Below, piece by piece: positions 7,776 to 20,698 of a stretch of 64,000 nt of DNA. Origin of the DNA: Bog-159 sp035499555 (lineage in GTDB: Bacteria; Acidobacteriota; Terriglobia; Bryobacterales; Bryobacteraceae); assembly GCA_035499555.1 (NCBI GenBank), contig DATJYO010000049.1:62001-126000 (forward strand), written 5' to 3'. Position 1 is the first letter of the stretch, and each line of letters begins with the position of its first letter. The translations under genes were made by a program, and so were the position numbers. The notes under the pieces are model-generated. The model was given only the letters and a program-made list of their open reading frames with translations. It was not told the origin of the DNA and did no database searches.

Positions 7776-8535
7776 TTCGCCCGCTCTCCGCGCTACCGTG
7801 TGCCTGCTGGCGCTGGCCGCCCTCGCCGCGGCGCAGGATGCCCGCCAGATCGTAGCGGAGTCCCAGCGCCGCGGACGCGCCGACTCTCAGCGCTACGAAG
7901 GATCGCTCGAAGTCATCAGCGCCAACAACAAGATCTCCAAGAAGCGCTGGCAGTCCGACCGCATCGGCTCTTACGGTAACAGCAAAGCGGTCATCCGGTT
8001 CACCGAGCCGGCGGAAGTGAAAGGCGTGGCGCTGCTGGTGGTGAATCATCCGGACCGCTCATCCGACCAGTGGATGTGGACGCCCGCCATCGGCCGGGAC
8101 CGCCGCATCGCGCAGCAGGACCGCTCCACGCGCTTCTTCGGCACCGACTTCAGCTTCGAAGACCTGGAAGAGCGCGACGTCGATCAATTCGATTTCAAAC
8201 TGGAAGGCGAGGAAGCCATCGGCGGCGCGCCGTGCTGGCGGATCGAGTCCGAACCCAAGCGGGGCAAAATTTCGCAATATACGTCGTCCCGCGTGTGGAT
8301 CCGCAAGGATAACTACGTGCCCGTGCAGTACGAGAATTACAGTAAGGGCAAGCTGGTGCGCCGCCTCGTGGAGCGCGACATCCAGAATATACAAGGCATC
8401 TGGACCGCGCGCACGCTGGAAATGACCGACCTGGGACGCAAGAGCCGCACCATCCTGAAGCTGGAGAACGTGCACTACAACGTGCCCATGAAAGACGACG
8501 ATTTCACCGTGCAGGCGCTGCGGCGGCAAATGTGA
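7768..8535 (+). CDS. LolA-like outer-membrane lipoprotein-sorting protein
   Basis: The 255-residue exported protein has a short hydrophobic leader ending near ALAAAQDA. It then matches the LolA-like beta-cup family (PF17131 type): YEGSLEVIS, FTEPAEVKGVALLVVNH, RSTRFFGTDFSFEDLEERD and a C-terminal VHYNVPMKDDDFTVQAL. Such proteins carry lipidated proteins or lipids through the periplasm. The family is often found with RND/MMPL or FtsX exporters and DUF1302-like barrels. The ATG overlaps the permease end by eight bases, and the stop overlaps the GTG of the barrel gene. The role as a periplasmic shuttle for this ABC system is inferred from context. Confidence 0.85.
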   Translation: MSDSPALRATVCLLALAALAAAQDARQIVAESQRRGRADSQRYEGSLEVISANNKISKKRWQSDRIGSYGNSKAVIRFTEPAEVKGVALLVVNHPDRSSDQWMWTPAIGRDRRIAQQDRSTRFFGTDFSFEDLEERDVDQFDFKLEGEEAIGGAPCWRIESEPKRGKISQYTSSRVWIRKDNYVPVQYENYSKGKLVRRLVERDIQNIQGIWTARTLEMTDLGRKSRTILKLENVHYNVPMKDDDFTVQALRRQM

Positions 8536-9755
8536 CAGCGCGGATGGTGTGTGCGGGGGTCTGGGCGCTGGGGCTCGCGGGCGCGGCTGCGGCGCAGGAT
8601 TTCTCGCAGCGCGGTTTTCTGGAGGCCGATTTCATCGGCTATCCGCAGACCGTACCCAACGACAGCGGGCAGGCCATCGGCGAAGCGCTTTTCCGCTACG
8701 AAGCTTTCTACAAGCTGAATTCCAACTGGCAGTTTGCGGGCGGCATCGATGCGCGTACCGACACTCATCTGCAAGCGGATCGCGCCTGGGAGATCTCCTG
8801 GGACGATCGGACCCGCCGGCGTCCGGCGTTCGAGGTGCGCGAGCTCAATGCCACGTACGCGAAGAAGAAACTCACCGTGGTGTTAGGCAAGCAGTTTGTG
8901 CGGTGGGGCAAGGCGGACATCCTGAATCCCACGGACCGGTTCGCGCCGCAGGACTACCTGACGGTGGTGGATAGCGATTTCCTCGGCATCACCGCGGCCC
9001 GCGTGACCTACGGCGGCCAATCGAACACGCTCGACGTAGTGTGGGAGCCGGTGTTCACGCCCAGCCGCATTCCGCTTCTGAACCAGCGTTGGAGCAACGT
9101 CCCGCCGGAGATCGCAATCCGGGAACTGACGCCGTCGTTTCCCGGCGGCTCCCAGGTCGGCGCGCGGTGGAACCATATCGGACGGGTGGCGGAGTTCTCG
9201 CTTTCGTTTTACGACGGCTTCAACAACCTGCCGCTGTTCAATTTTTCCCAGCCGCAGCCGTTCGCGGTAGACGTTGCGCGCTACTATCCGCAGATGCGCA
9301 TGTACGGCGGGGACGCGGCCATTCCGCTGAAGGGCATCACGGTGAAGACCGAAGCGGCTTACTTTACCTCCAGCACCAGGACCGAAGATGAATACGCCCT
9401 GTACGTGGTGCAGGCGGAACGGCAGGCCGGCGAGTGGTTCTTCATCGGCGGTTATGCGGGGCAGGTGGTGACGCTGCACCGGTCTTTGTTCAACTTCGCG
9501 CCGGATCGCGGACTCACCAGCGCATTTCTGGGCCGCGCCGGCTATACCATCGACACCAACCGCAGCGTCGCGCTCGAAACCGCCATCCGGCAAAACGGCG
9601 CGGGCGAGTGGGTCCGGCTGGAATTCTCGCAGGCCTTGGGCGGGCACTGGCGGGCGACCGCGGCATTCACGTTGATCCGGGGCGATGACTCGGATTTTCT
9701 GGGCCAGTACCGCCACAACTCGCACGCCATGCTGGCGCTGCGATATAGCTTTTAG
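8532..9755 (+). CDS. Outer-membrane beta-barrel protein, DUF1302-like
   Basis: The product (407 aa) has a signal peptide (AGVWALGLAGAAAAQ), then alternating amphipathic strands rich in aromatic residues, and ends in ALRYSF, a typical barrel C-terminus with terminal Phe. The block VVLGKQFVRWGKADILNPTDRFAPQDY resembles DUF1302-type barrels. The GTG at 8532 gives a 4-base GTGA overlap with the LolA-like gene; an ATG at 8544 is the alternative. As the last gene of the operon it would supply the outer-membrane end of the pathway. The substrate is unknown. Confidence 0.8.
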   Translation: MTARMVCAGVWALGLAGAAAAQDFSQRGFLEADFIGYPQTVPNDSGQAIGEALFRYEAFYKLNSNWQFAGGIDARTDTHLQADRAWEISWDDRTRRRPAFEVRELNATYAKKKLTVVLGKQFVRWGKADILNPTDRFAPQDYLTVVDSDFLGITAARVTYGGQSNTLDVVWEPVFTPSRIPLLNQRWSNVPPEIAIRELTPSFPGGSQVGARWNHIGRVAEFSLSFYDGFNNLPLFNFSQPQPFAVDVARYYPQMRMYGGDAAIPLKGITVKTEAAYFTSSTRTEDEYALYVVQAERQAGEWFFIGGYAGQVVTLHRSLFNFAPDRGLTSAFLGRAGYTIDTNRSVALETAIRQNGAGEWVRLEFSQALGGHWRATAAFTLIRGDDSDFLGQYRHNSHAMLALRYSF

Positions 9756-9762
9756 TGCCGTC

Positions 9763-10454
9763 TTACGGAGGCGTCAATTGACAAATCGCGCCTTCGTTCC
9801 CGGCGCCGCCGTGTACCGTGGCGCCGTAGAGCACTGTGCCTGCGCTGTTGGAGACCAACCGTTGTACGCGAACCCCGGCCCGGGCTGGCCGGGGAAGCGG
9901 TAGAGGACGCTGTATGCCGGCGTGCCCGCGGGGACCACTTTGAAGATCGTGCCGCAGTTGCATCGCGGTGACCCGCCGTCGCTGGTGGTGCCGTACAGGT
10001 TCCCGGACGCATCGGCAGCCAGGGAACTGATCGGACCGTCGCCATCCGGGCCGCCTTTGAAGCTGTAAAGCCACGTCTCGGTCCACACGCCGCCCACGCG
10101 GCTCAGACGGTAGATCGTGCCGACGTCATTGGCGCCGGCATAGTAAGTAGTGCCGTAGAGATTGCCGTGACCATCGCCGGCCAAGGAGCCGTACGGAAAC
10201 CCGGAGTCGGGCTCGTCCTTGAAGGCATAGAGGACGGTTTCCTTCGATTCGCCTCTCGGGGTGGGCGCCAGTTCGAAGACGTTGCCCGCTGCATTGGCTC
10301 CGCCTGCCGTGCAAAGGCCATAGACTCTACCGCCATCTACGATCGGGCTGCCGGCCGAACCGCCCGCGCCGTCAGCGCCGCCGGTGAACGTGTGGATGAT
10401 CTTCTCCATGTAGGGACGGAGCGGCCCTGGTATTGGCACGGCGATTGCCTTCAC
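9763..10454 (-). pseudogene. GloVer-repeat protein remnant, frameshifted near the 3' end
   Basis: The minus-strand frame from 10454 codes GloVer-type tandem repeats (cores VYGLCTAGGANAAGNVFEL, LYGTTYYAGANDVGTIYRL and LYGTTSDGG followed by GTIFKV). Near 9857-9862 the frame leaves the pattern. The expected fourth repeat (LVSNSAGTVLYGATVHGG, then AICQLTPP and a stop at 9763-9765) continues in the next frame. A single missing base in the run read AACGG-TTGG, which would need one more T, explains the shift. No signal peptide is visible and the start is unsure, so the 5' part may also be lost. These beta-propeller-like proteins are normally secreted. A sequencing error is the alternative. Confidence 0.7.
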
Positions 10455-10515
10455 CCCGGCACCGCGTTGAAAAGACCCGTTTTATGGGCTTTTTTCGCGG
10501 CATTTCACCCGGGGG

Positions 10516-11031
10516 GTGGGGAATTTGACGCTACAAGAAACACTTCGCAGCCACGCCTTTACTGACGGGCTGGCCGATCGCCATCTCAACACACTGGCCG
10601 CGCTGGCGTCCGAGGTCACCTTCGACGAAAACGAGGTGATTCTCACCGAGCGGCAGCACTCCCGGTATCTGTACCTGGTGACTGCCGGGAGCGTGAGCAT
10701 CGAGCTGCACACTCCTATTTTTAAAGTGTCCGTGCTGGCGGTCGGTCCGGGCCAGGCATTCGGCTGGTCCGCCCTGCTGCGGCATCAGGACACCCTGTTC
10801 CAGGTACGCGCGCGGGAACGCACCGCGGCGTTGCGCTTCGCCGGCGCGGACCTGATGGAGGCCTGCCGGAAAGACAGCGACCTGGGCGTCGAAATCCTGC
10901 AGCGCACGTTGCGGGTGGCAGCCGGCCGGATCCAGGCCACGGAGGCCCGGTTTGCCGAGATGTGCGGCGTACGGATGCCGCAAAGACTCACTACCATTCA
11001 ATCTGAAAAAGAGGAGCACTCACTACAGTGA
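10516..11031 (+). CDS. Cyclic-nucleotide-binding-fold protein without DNA-binding domain
   Basis: This 171-residue protein has one cNMP-binding beta-roll (about 15-130): LTERQHSRYLYLVTAGSVSIEL and GPGQAFGWSALL. It then has a helix and ends without a CRP-type HTH. In the phosphate-binding cassette the usual FGE is FGW and the following Arg is not evident, so classical cAMP binding is doubtful. The GTG start at 10516 is weakly supported; TTG at 10525, preceded by a G-rich stretch, is an alternative. Its stop overlaps the GTG of the halogenase-like gene (GTGA, 11028-11031), implying coupled translation. It may sense a ligand or act as a subunit for that enzyme. Confidence 0.8.
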   Translation: MGNLTLQETLRSHAFTDGLADRHLNTLAALASEVTFDENEVILTERQHSRYLYLVTAGSVSIELHTPIFKVSVLAVGPGQAFGWSALLRHQDTLFQVRARERTAALRFAGADLMEACRKDSDLGVEILQRTLRVAAGRIQATEARFAEMCGVRMPQRLTTIQSEKEEHSLQ

Positions 11032-12671
11032 AAGAACAATACGACGTTGCAATATTGGGGGCGGGGTTCGAAGGGAGCATGCTGGGCACGATTCTGGCCT
11101 GTAACGGGGCTAAGGTCGTCATCATCGACGCCGGCACTCATCCCCGCTTTGCCTTGGGCGAATCCACGGTGCGCCACACCTTCCGCATGATCAAGATCAT
11201 GGCGGAGCGGTTCGGCGTGCCCGAGTTCAAGACCGAGTTCAATTCCGGAAAGCTGATCCACAAGCACGTCTCGTCCGGCTTTGGGATCAAGAAGAACTTC
11301 GGCTTCCTGCTGCACCACGAGGGGCAGCACCAGCGGCCCGAGGAATCCACCCAACTGGTGATTCCGCCTTATCGCGAAGGCTACGAGGCGCATTTATTCC
11401 GCCAGGATACGGACGCCTACCTGACCTACACCGCGATCCATCACGGCGCCACGGTCAAGTACTTCACGCGGGCAAAGAACGCGGCGGAGGACAGCCAGGG
11501 AGTCACCATCGAGACCGATAAGGGCGACGTGATCCGCGCGCGTTTCGTGGCCGACGCCTCCGGCGGCGGGCACGTGCTCTCGCGGCTATGGAACCTGCGT
11601 GACGATCCTATCCGCTGCAAGACCAACACGCGCTGCCTGTTCACGCACATGATCGACGTGAAGCCGTACGACGATCTGAACCTGCCCTACGGCGTGCCGA
11701 ACGCGCCGCGCCGCTGGTATCAGGGCACCTGTCATCATCTGTTCGACGGCGGCTGGGTGTGGGTGATCCCGTTCGACAACCGGCCCGGTTCGACCAACAA
11801 GCTGGTCAGCGTGGGCCTGAGCTTCGACATACGCAAGTTCCCCAAGCCCACCGATATCACGCCCGACCAGGAATGGCGCCAGTTCCTGTCGCGCTTTCCC
11901 AGCATCTACGAGCAGTTCAAGGATGCCAAGCCGGTGCGCGACTGGATCTCGTCGGACCGCTTGCAGATCTCGGTCAAGCAGAGCGTGGGCGCGCGCTGGG
12001 CGATCATGGCGGGCGGCACCGGCAGCGGCTTTCTGGATGCGATCTTCTCGCGCGGGCTGGCCTCTTCGATGGAGGTGACCAACGCCCTGGCGGCGCGGCT
12101 GATCCAGGCGCTGAGACGAGACGATTTCACGGCGGAACGCTTCGCGTACGTGCATCGCGTGCACGAGGTCAATCGCACCAACAACGATCGCACCGCCAGC
12201 GCGGCCTACACCTCCTGGCGCGACTTCGACCTGTGGAACGCCTGGTTCCGAGTGTGGGCCCTGGGCGTCGGCTTGGGCGATCTGAAGTTGGCCAGCATTT
12301 ACCGGCGCTACAAGAGAACGCACGACGATTCCATCCTGCCGGACGCGGAAGAGCCGATGGGGTTGTTCTACAGCCAGCACGAAGGATTCGGTCGGCTGTA
12401 CAACGCCGCCGAGGCCAAGATGTGCGAAGTGGAGGCCGGCGCCGCGGATCCCAAGGCCGCTTCCAAATACATCTTCGACCTGATCCGCAAGGCCGATTTC
12501 GCGCCGCCGGCGAACCATCTGGGAGATCCCGGGCATCGCTACATCAACATCGGGACGCCGTGGGCTACGGTCACCACGCTGGCGTGGCTGGCGACGTCGG
12601 CGCCGCCGGAGATCAAGAGCCTCTCGGCGGGACTATTGGGGGATATCGGCCGCAAGCCGCATCCGGCCTAA
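11028..12671 (+). CDS. Flavin-dependent halogenase-like FAD oxidoreductase
   Basis: The 547-residue protein has an N-terminal FAD Rossmann motif (AILGAGFEGS, residues 9-18), the GES-type motif (LGESTV) and the halogenase signature WxWxIP as W243-V-W-V-I-P248. The region FGIKKNFGF (about 86-94) offers K88/K89 as candidates for the conserved lysine. Such enzymes use FADH2, O2 and halide to halogenate aromatic substrates, but related members act as monooxygenases or polyprenyl reductases. The GTG start has GAGGAG 11 bases upstream. It is coupled to the cNMP-fold gene, and no separate flavin reductase or biosynthetic cluster is visible nearby. The substrate is unknown. Confidence 0.8.
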   Translation: MKEQYDVAILGAGFEGSMLGTILACNGAKVVIIDAGTHPRFALGESTVRHTFRMIKIMAERFGVPEFKTEFNSGKLIHKHVSSGFGIKKNFGFLLHHEGQHQRPEESTQLVIPPYREGYEAHLFRQDTDAYLTYTAIHHGATVKYFTRAKNAAEDSQGVTIETDKGDVIRARFVADASGGGHVLSRLWNLRDDPIRCKTNTRCLFTHMIDVKPYDDLNLPYGVPNAPRRWYQGTCHHLFDGGWVWVIPFDNRPGSTNKLVSVGLSFDIRKFPKPTDITPDQEWRQFLSRFPSIYEQFKDAKPVRDWISSDRLQISVKQSVGARWAIMAGGTGSGFLDAIFSRGLASSMEVTNALAARLIQALRRDDFTAERFAYVHRVHEVNRTNNDRTASAAYTSWRDFDLWNAWFRVWALGVGLGDLKLASIYRRYKRTHDDSILPDAEEPMGLFYSQHEGFGRLYNAAEAKMCEVEAGAADPKAASKYIFDLIRKADFAPPANHLGDPGHRYINIGTPWATVTTLAWLATSAPPEIKSLSAGLLGDIGRKPHPA

Positions 12672-12765
12672 AGTGTAATGGGGGCGGATCCAAAGGCCGC
12701 CCTCGCTTCTCTACCGGCATGAACGTCTATATCGGAACGAATTCAGTGAACTGAACCAGGTGGAA

Positions 12766-12796
12766 TGAGCCGGGCGCAATCGGCGTGCCCGGCTCA
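12766..12796. terminator. Hairpin between convergent genes, probable bidirectional terminator
   Basis: TGAGCCGGGC (12766-12775) and GCCCGGCTCA (12787-12796) form a perfect 10-bp stem with an 11-base loop, placed between the ends of the halogenase-like gene and the tricorn gene. There is no strong T-run on either side, so it may be a weak or Rho-assisted terminator. Confidence 0.55.
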
Positions 12797-12810
12797 GGGC
12801 ATCTACTTCC

Positions 12811-16115
<3,305 letters not shown>

Positions 16116-16119
<4 letters not shown>

Positions 16120-18899
16120 AAAGCTCCTTTGCGATAGCTTTCCGGCGGTCCAAGATAGCTGGGCTTCAGGCCGCCCAAATCCACAATGATCTTCTCCAGC
16201 ACAACTCCCGGGTCGACCATCCGGTATTTCAGCACATGATATCCGGAACCGGACAGGGTATGCGTGGACTGGATGTCGCGCACATTGTCTTTGACGGATT
16301 CTTCCCAATCGTGTAACGTGTTGTGAGCCAGGGCATCCACGACCTGGGGAGGCTGATCGTCGAAGGACACGGCGAACCGCAGGCCGCGGCCTGGCACGAA
16401 GCTGAGCGTCGGCGCAATGATGGTGTGCACCCTGACGGTTCCGGGATCAAACAGATACATACGATATTCGAGCGCCGGGGTTCCATTTTGTGCCCCAGTG
16501 CTGGGAGCGGTGACGGGCAGGATCGTCATGCCGCCCAGCGTGCGGCCGTAATCGTCGATCTTCTCCCAATGGGCCGCGGCCGTACCGGTCTTCCTGGTGT
16601 AGTGGGGGGCTTCGATGGAGACGTAGCCGTCGGCTTCCACGAAGCCGTTCAGAGAATCCCTGGCGATGCCGCGCGGGTTCGTCACCGCGACCTGGACCGT
16701 GACCGCGCCGCCGGCGCCGGCGATCTGCAGCACGCCATCGGCGATGTCCTTCGGTGCTTTGAGCCAGTCCACCGTGACCCACAGCCGCTGCTCTTTCTCC
16801 ACGGTTCCCCGCGACTGGCTCAGCACGATCCACGGGGCGCTGGCGGTGGCGGTATACGCGAACGGAGCCTTTCCGCGGTTGTAGATATCGATGTGGCGCC
16901 GGGGACGGCTGAAAGCATCGAACTGCAGGGCGGCTGGTTCCACGCCCATGCCGGATGCTTCGGGCAACTGGATCGTGGTGACCGAGGGCATATTGTTCCG
17001 GTCGGGCTGCTGCCAGCCGGTGTACCCGATGTGCGTCTGGTCCATCATATGGTCCCACTTCCCGCCGGCGAGCTTGTGGTTGTACGTCGCCGACCAGTCC
17101 GCGTCGGCCTGGAACAATGCGCGTACCTGCGCGGCGTAGTCGTTGGCGCTGGCGCGTCCCTGTTGCGCGTACAGCCGGTTTTTGGCCGCATCGATGTATA
17201 GCTCATTGACGATTTCGCAGGCTTTGATCGGATACAGAACCAGTTCGAAGAAGGCATCGCGCGCGTTGGCTGGCAGCAGCTCGTCGATCTTCTCGGCTTG
17301 CGCCGTGAGGGTTTTCCAGCCGGCCAGTACGCGATCGGCTTCGTCATAGTTCTCCAGGCTGAAGGAGCCCGGCTCCAGCAGTTCCGGTTTGCGGCGGCCG
17401 TTGTACTTGGTGTACCCGGCGACAAGGTCCGCGATCTCGGCGGCGTGCGCCGGCCCGAACTCGCGGGTGGCCCACAACCTGCCGAATTCGGCGATTTTGT
17501 CGTGCGGCCATCGTTTCGGATTCCAGGCCAGGCTCAGGAAATACTCGATGGGGAATTCCATGGGCTTGAGATCGCCCACATTGACGATCCAGATCCGGCG
17601 CGCGTCATAGGCGTACGCCAGGTTCATCTGTTCCCAGACTTTGGCGATCGGGTTGGTATTCAGCCATTTATAGTTGCGCGGTCCGCCCACGTAGTCGAAG
17701 TGATAGTAGATGCCGGCGCCGCCGCTGCGCCGCCGCTCCGCGGGGGTGGGCAGGCGGCGGAGGTTGCCCCAGTTATCGTCGCACCAAAGCAGAGTCACAT
17801 CGTCGGGAACGCGCATCCCGGCTTCGTAATACTCCTGCACCTCTTTGTAAAGAGCCCAATCCTGGGGAACTTTGGAAAGGTCCGGGCCGAAGTATTTGGC
17901 GAGTATGGCGCGCTGATCGGCCACGATCTTTTCGAGCAACTCCATGTTGGCTTTCATATCGGTGCTGCCGGTCATCGGCATGTCGCCGTCGCCGCGCATG
18001 GCCAGCGTGACGATGCTCTCGTAAGCTTTGTTGCGGGCGATGCCCTCGTCCCAAAATGCGCGCAGGACGTCCGCGTTGGTCGCGTAATTCCAGGGCCCTT
18101 GGCCGTGGTGTTTCCATTCCTGCTGGGCGCGCAGCATCGGCTCGTGGTGGGAGGTGCCCATCACGATGCCGTACTCGTCGGCCAGCTTGGGATTCAGCGG
18201 ATCGTCTTCGTTGAACGCACTGCCCCACATGGCCGGCCAAAGGTAGTTTCCTTTGAGCCGCAGGATCAGCTCGAAGACTTTTACGTAGAACCTGGAATTG
18301 AAGCCGCCGAATTTCTCGCGGGTCCAGCCGGAAAGCGCGGGGGCTTCATCGTTCAGGAAGATGCCGCGATATTTGACCGCCGGCCCGCCGTCGAGGAATC
18401 GGCCGGACTTCACGAACAGCGCGTCTTTGTGGGCGACCGGGACGTCGGCCCACCAATACCAGGGCGAAACGCCGATCTGTTCGGAAAGGTCGTAGATGCC
18501 GTAAATGGCGCCGCGTTTGTCGCTGCCGGCGATGACCAGCTTACGGCCCACGACCTGGGTGAGGTACGCCTCCCACTTGCCGGCAATCGGGGACGTGTCC
18601 GCCAGCCGTTTCACCAGCGGGCTCTTTTCTACCGAGCCGACCACGATGACGCGGCCGTCAGGATCCGCCTGGTGCGTGATGGCCGGTTGGCAGCCGGTCA
18701 CGCGCTGGATGTCCGCCTGCAGATCGCCGGCGGCCCGGATCACGCCTGGATAATCGGCCGAATCCACGTGGATCGCGGCGCAGATGCCAGCCCGCGCGAT
18801 AGTGAAACTTCCGGGCCGGGGGATCGTGTCCACATAGGGTGCCTGTCCCAGGGCCAACAGGCTGCCGGGCAGGGCCAGCAGACACCAGAGTTTGCCCAT
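16116..18899 (-). CDS. Glycoside hydrolase family 115, xylan alpha-1,2-glucuronidase
   Basis: The 927-residue secreted enzyme (signal LWCLLALPGSLLALGQA) carries GH115 landmarks: VKYRGIFLNDEAPALSGW, LKGNYLWPAMWGSAFNEDDP, GIVMGTSHHEPM, LLWCDDNWGNLRRLP and YYHFDYVGGPRNYKW. GH115 enzymes remove (4-O-methyl)glucuronic acid from glucuronoxylan, including internal residues. The C-terminal part is a beta-rich accessory region. ATG at 18899 has no Shine-Dalgarno and has TACCGT seven bases upstream. Its stop overlaps the start of the tricorn protease, so the two are cotranslated. Confidence 0.93.
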
Positions 18900-18906
18900 G
18901 TAGAAG

Positions 18907-18912
18907 ACGGTA
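18907..18912 (-). promoter_or_regulatory. -10-like hexamer of the GH115 gene (TACCGT)
   Basis: On the minus strand TACCGT is followed by seven bases (cttctac) and the ATG. This is leaderless geometry without a Shine-Dalgarno. Confidence 0.4.
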
Positions 18913-18917
18913 GCACT

Positions 18918-19865
18918 CTAGCGTGCGATGGCGCCGGGATCGAGCCCGCCGGACAGTGTGAAACCGCCGCCGACGGCGCCCACGGCCGCCGTTTTGCGGG
19001 TGAGCCCGATGAGCTGGCGCAGGCGGTACACCGCCTCGATGCCGGTGCAATGCGCGCCCAGAAAATTCTGCAAGCCGAAATCTTTCAGCTTCGCAGCCGT
19101 CCACGCCAGCGTGTCGTCGCTGGCCGCGAACAGGTGGAAACCGCCCAGCGCCGCATACACCGGCGCCGGCGAGACCTTGGCGCGGGTATATTCCAGCGTA
19201 TTGATAATACCGGCGTGGCCACAGCCGGAGATCACCACCAGACCCTTCGCGGTCACCACCACCAGCGACTGATCCTCGGGCAGGTTGTCCTCCGCCGTGC
19301 CGCCGCCGCTGAGGCGCAATTTGCGGTTTCCGCTCCAGTTTCGCTCCGGATATTTGCGCGGCACGGGCCCGGTGAGCCAAACGCCGGGAAACAACTCGCG
19401 CGGTTCGCGATATACGACGAACTTCCCCCCGGTCGATTCATACTCGCGCCTGGTCGCAATCATGGGGTTGGCTTCGCTCGAGCCGTCGTCCGTGCGGCTG
19501 AGGAAAATACCTTCGCCGACATGCGCCCTTGCCAGCGCCGCCGGATTGGTTTTGGAATATTCGCGGCGCAAGGTGAGCAGCCCGGCGGTGTGATCCAGAT
19601 GGTGGTGCGACAGGATTACATCCGGGACATTCGATAAGTCGATGTGCAACTCGCGGGCGTTGCGCTGCACGGTGTCGGGATGCGCGCCCGTGTCGAAGAG
19701 AATGCGGTGGCCATCGGCCACCACCAGAGCCGCGAAGCCCCATTCGCCGTAGCCCTCGTCCGCCAGCATGGTGGAGAGCAGACGCACTTCGAGCGTGTTG
19801 ACCTGGTTTCCCGCGAACGTCGTAGCCGCCGACCATAGGGCCAGCAGAGCGATGCGCACAGTCAT
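18918..19865 (-). CDS. Secreted MBL-fold metallohydrolase
   Basis: This 315-residue protein has a short signal sequence (IALLALWSAATTFAGN) and the metallo-beta-lactamase metal motif H87-x-H89-x-D91-H92 (SHHHLDHTAG). Further ligand regions are VVISGCGHAGIINTLEYT and GAHCTG. It resembles the MJ0301/dihydropterin-phosphate-synthase-like branch of the superfamily, where family members have various phosphoesterase or hydrolase roles. It precedes GH115 by 18 bases on the same strand, although GH115 seems to have its own -10. The substrate is unknown. Confidence 0.88.
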   Translation of the reverse strand: MTVRIALLALWSAATTFAGNQVNTLEVRLLSTMLADEGYGEWGFAALVVADGHRILFDTGAHPDTVQRNARELHIDLSNVPDVILSHHHLDHTAGLLTLRREYSKTNPAALARAHVGEGIFLSRTDDGSSEANPMIATRREYESTGGKFVVYREPRELFPGVWLTGPVPRKYPERNWSGNRKLRLSGGGTAEDNLPEDQSLVVVTAKGLVVISGCGHAGIINTLEYTRAKVSPAPVYAALGGFHLFAASDDTLAWTAAKLKDFGLQNFLGAHCTGIEAVYRLRQLIGLTRKTAAVGAVGGGFTLSGGLDPGAIAR

Positions 19866-19873
19866 AGCATGCT

Positions 19874-19879
19874 ACCGTA
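19874..19879 (-). promoter_or_regulatory. -10-like hexamer of the MBL gene (TACGGT)
   Basis: On the minus strand TACGGT lies eight bases before the ATG at 19865. The overlapping plus-strand reading TACCGT could serve the divergent creatininase gene, which has a leader and a GAGG Shine-Dalgarno. Confidence 0.35.
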
Positions 19880-19899
19880 TCACAACGAGGTGGACACAG

Positions 19900-20685
19900 A
19901 TGATGCGTGCGCTGTTTCTTCTACTCGTTGGCGTCTGGGCAGCTTTGGGACAGGGGCACGGCGTCATGTTGGCAGATCTGACCTGGGTGGAAGCCGAGAA
20001 GGTGCTGACGCCGCAGACCGTGGTGGTGATTCCGGTGGGCGCCGAGTCGAAGGAACACGGGCCGCACCTGAAACTGAAGACGGATTACCTGGAGGCGCAG
20101 TATCTCACCCGCCAGGTTCTGGAGCGGACCGACGCAGTGGTGGCGCCGCCGGTCAATTACAGCTACTATCCGGCGTTTGCCGAGTATCCCGGTTCCACCT
20201 CGCTGCGCCTGGAAACGGCGCGGGATATGTTCGTGGATATCTGCCGCAGTCTTGCGCATTACGGACCGAAGCGATTCTATGCGCTGAACACGGGCGTCTC
20301 GACGTTACATGCGCTGGAGCCCGCCGCGAAAATACTGGCATCCGGCGGCATCCTGTTGCGCTACACGAACGTGCTCGAAGCCGGCGCGGAAGCCGAGAAG
20401 CGGGTGAAGCAGGAGGAAGGCGGCACGCATGCCGATGAGATCGAGACATCGCTCATGCTGTTTATCGATCCGGCGTCGGTGGATATGCGCAAGGCGGTGA
20501 AAGATTATCATCCGGGCGCCGGCGGCCTGACCCGCGATCCGCACAAGCCGGGCGCGTACTCGGCCAGCGGAGTTTACGGCGACGCCACCCTGGCGACCGC
20601 GGAGAAGGGCAGGGCAGTGGCCCATGCCCTGGTCGAAAGCATATTGCGCGAGATCGAGGAACTGCGGCGGGCACCCGTGCGCTGA
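19900..20685 (+). CDS. Creatininase-family amidohydrolase, exported
   Basis: The 261-residue protein has a signal peptide (ALFLLLVGVWAALGQG) and the creatininase-fold metal region VIPVGAESKEHGPHLKLKTD, where canonical members have GSxEQHGPHLPLxTD. It also has the later block GGTHADEIETSLML with the family HAGExETS pattern changed at its first residues. Members hydrolyse cyclic or linear amides with two zinc ions; the substrate here cannot be told. ATG 19900 is followed directly by a second ATG at 19903, and GAGG lies at 19887-19890. It is divergent from the MBL gene. Confidence 0.85.
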   Translation: MMRALFLLLVGVWAALGQGHGVMLADLTWVEAEKVLTPQTVVVIPVGAESKEHGPHLKLKTDYLEAQYLTRQVLERTDAVVAPPVNYSYYPAFAEYPGSTSLRLETARDMFVDICRSLAHYGPKRFYALNTGVSTLHALEPAAKILASGGILLRYTNVLEAGAEAEKRVKQEEGGTHADEIETSLMLFIDPASVDMRKAVKDYHPGAGGLTRDPHKPGAYSASGVYGDATLATAEKGRAVAHALVESILREIEELRRAPVR

Positions 20686-20698
20686 CCCCGCTAACCGA

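Noticed and set aside
17298..19637. A 779-residue open frame antisense to GH115 and the MBL gene
   Set aside because: It shows no domain, and its composition is that of a reverse-frame shadow in high-GC DNA, opposite two clear genes.
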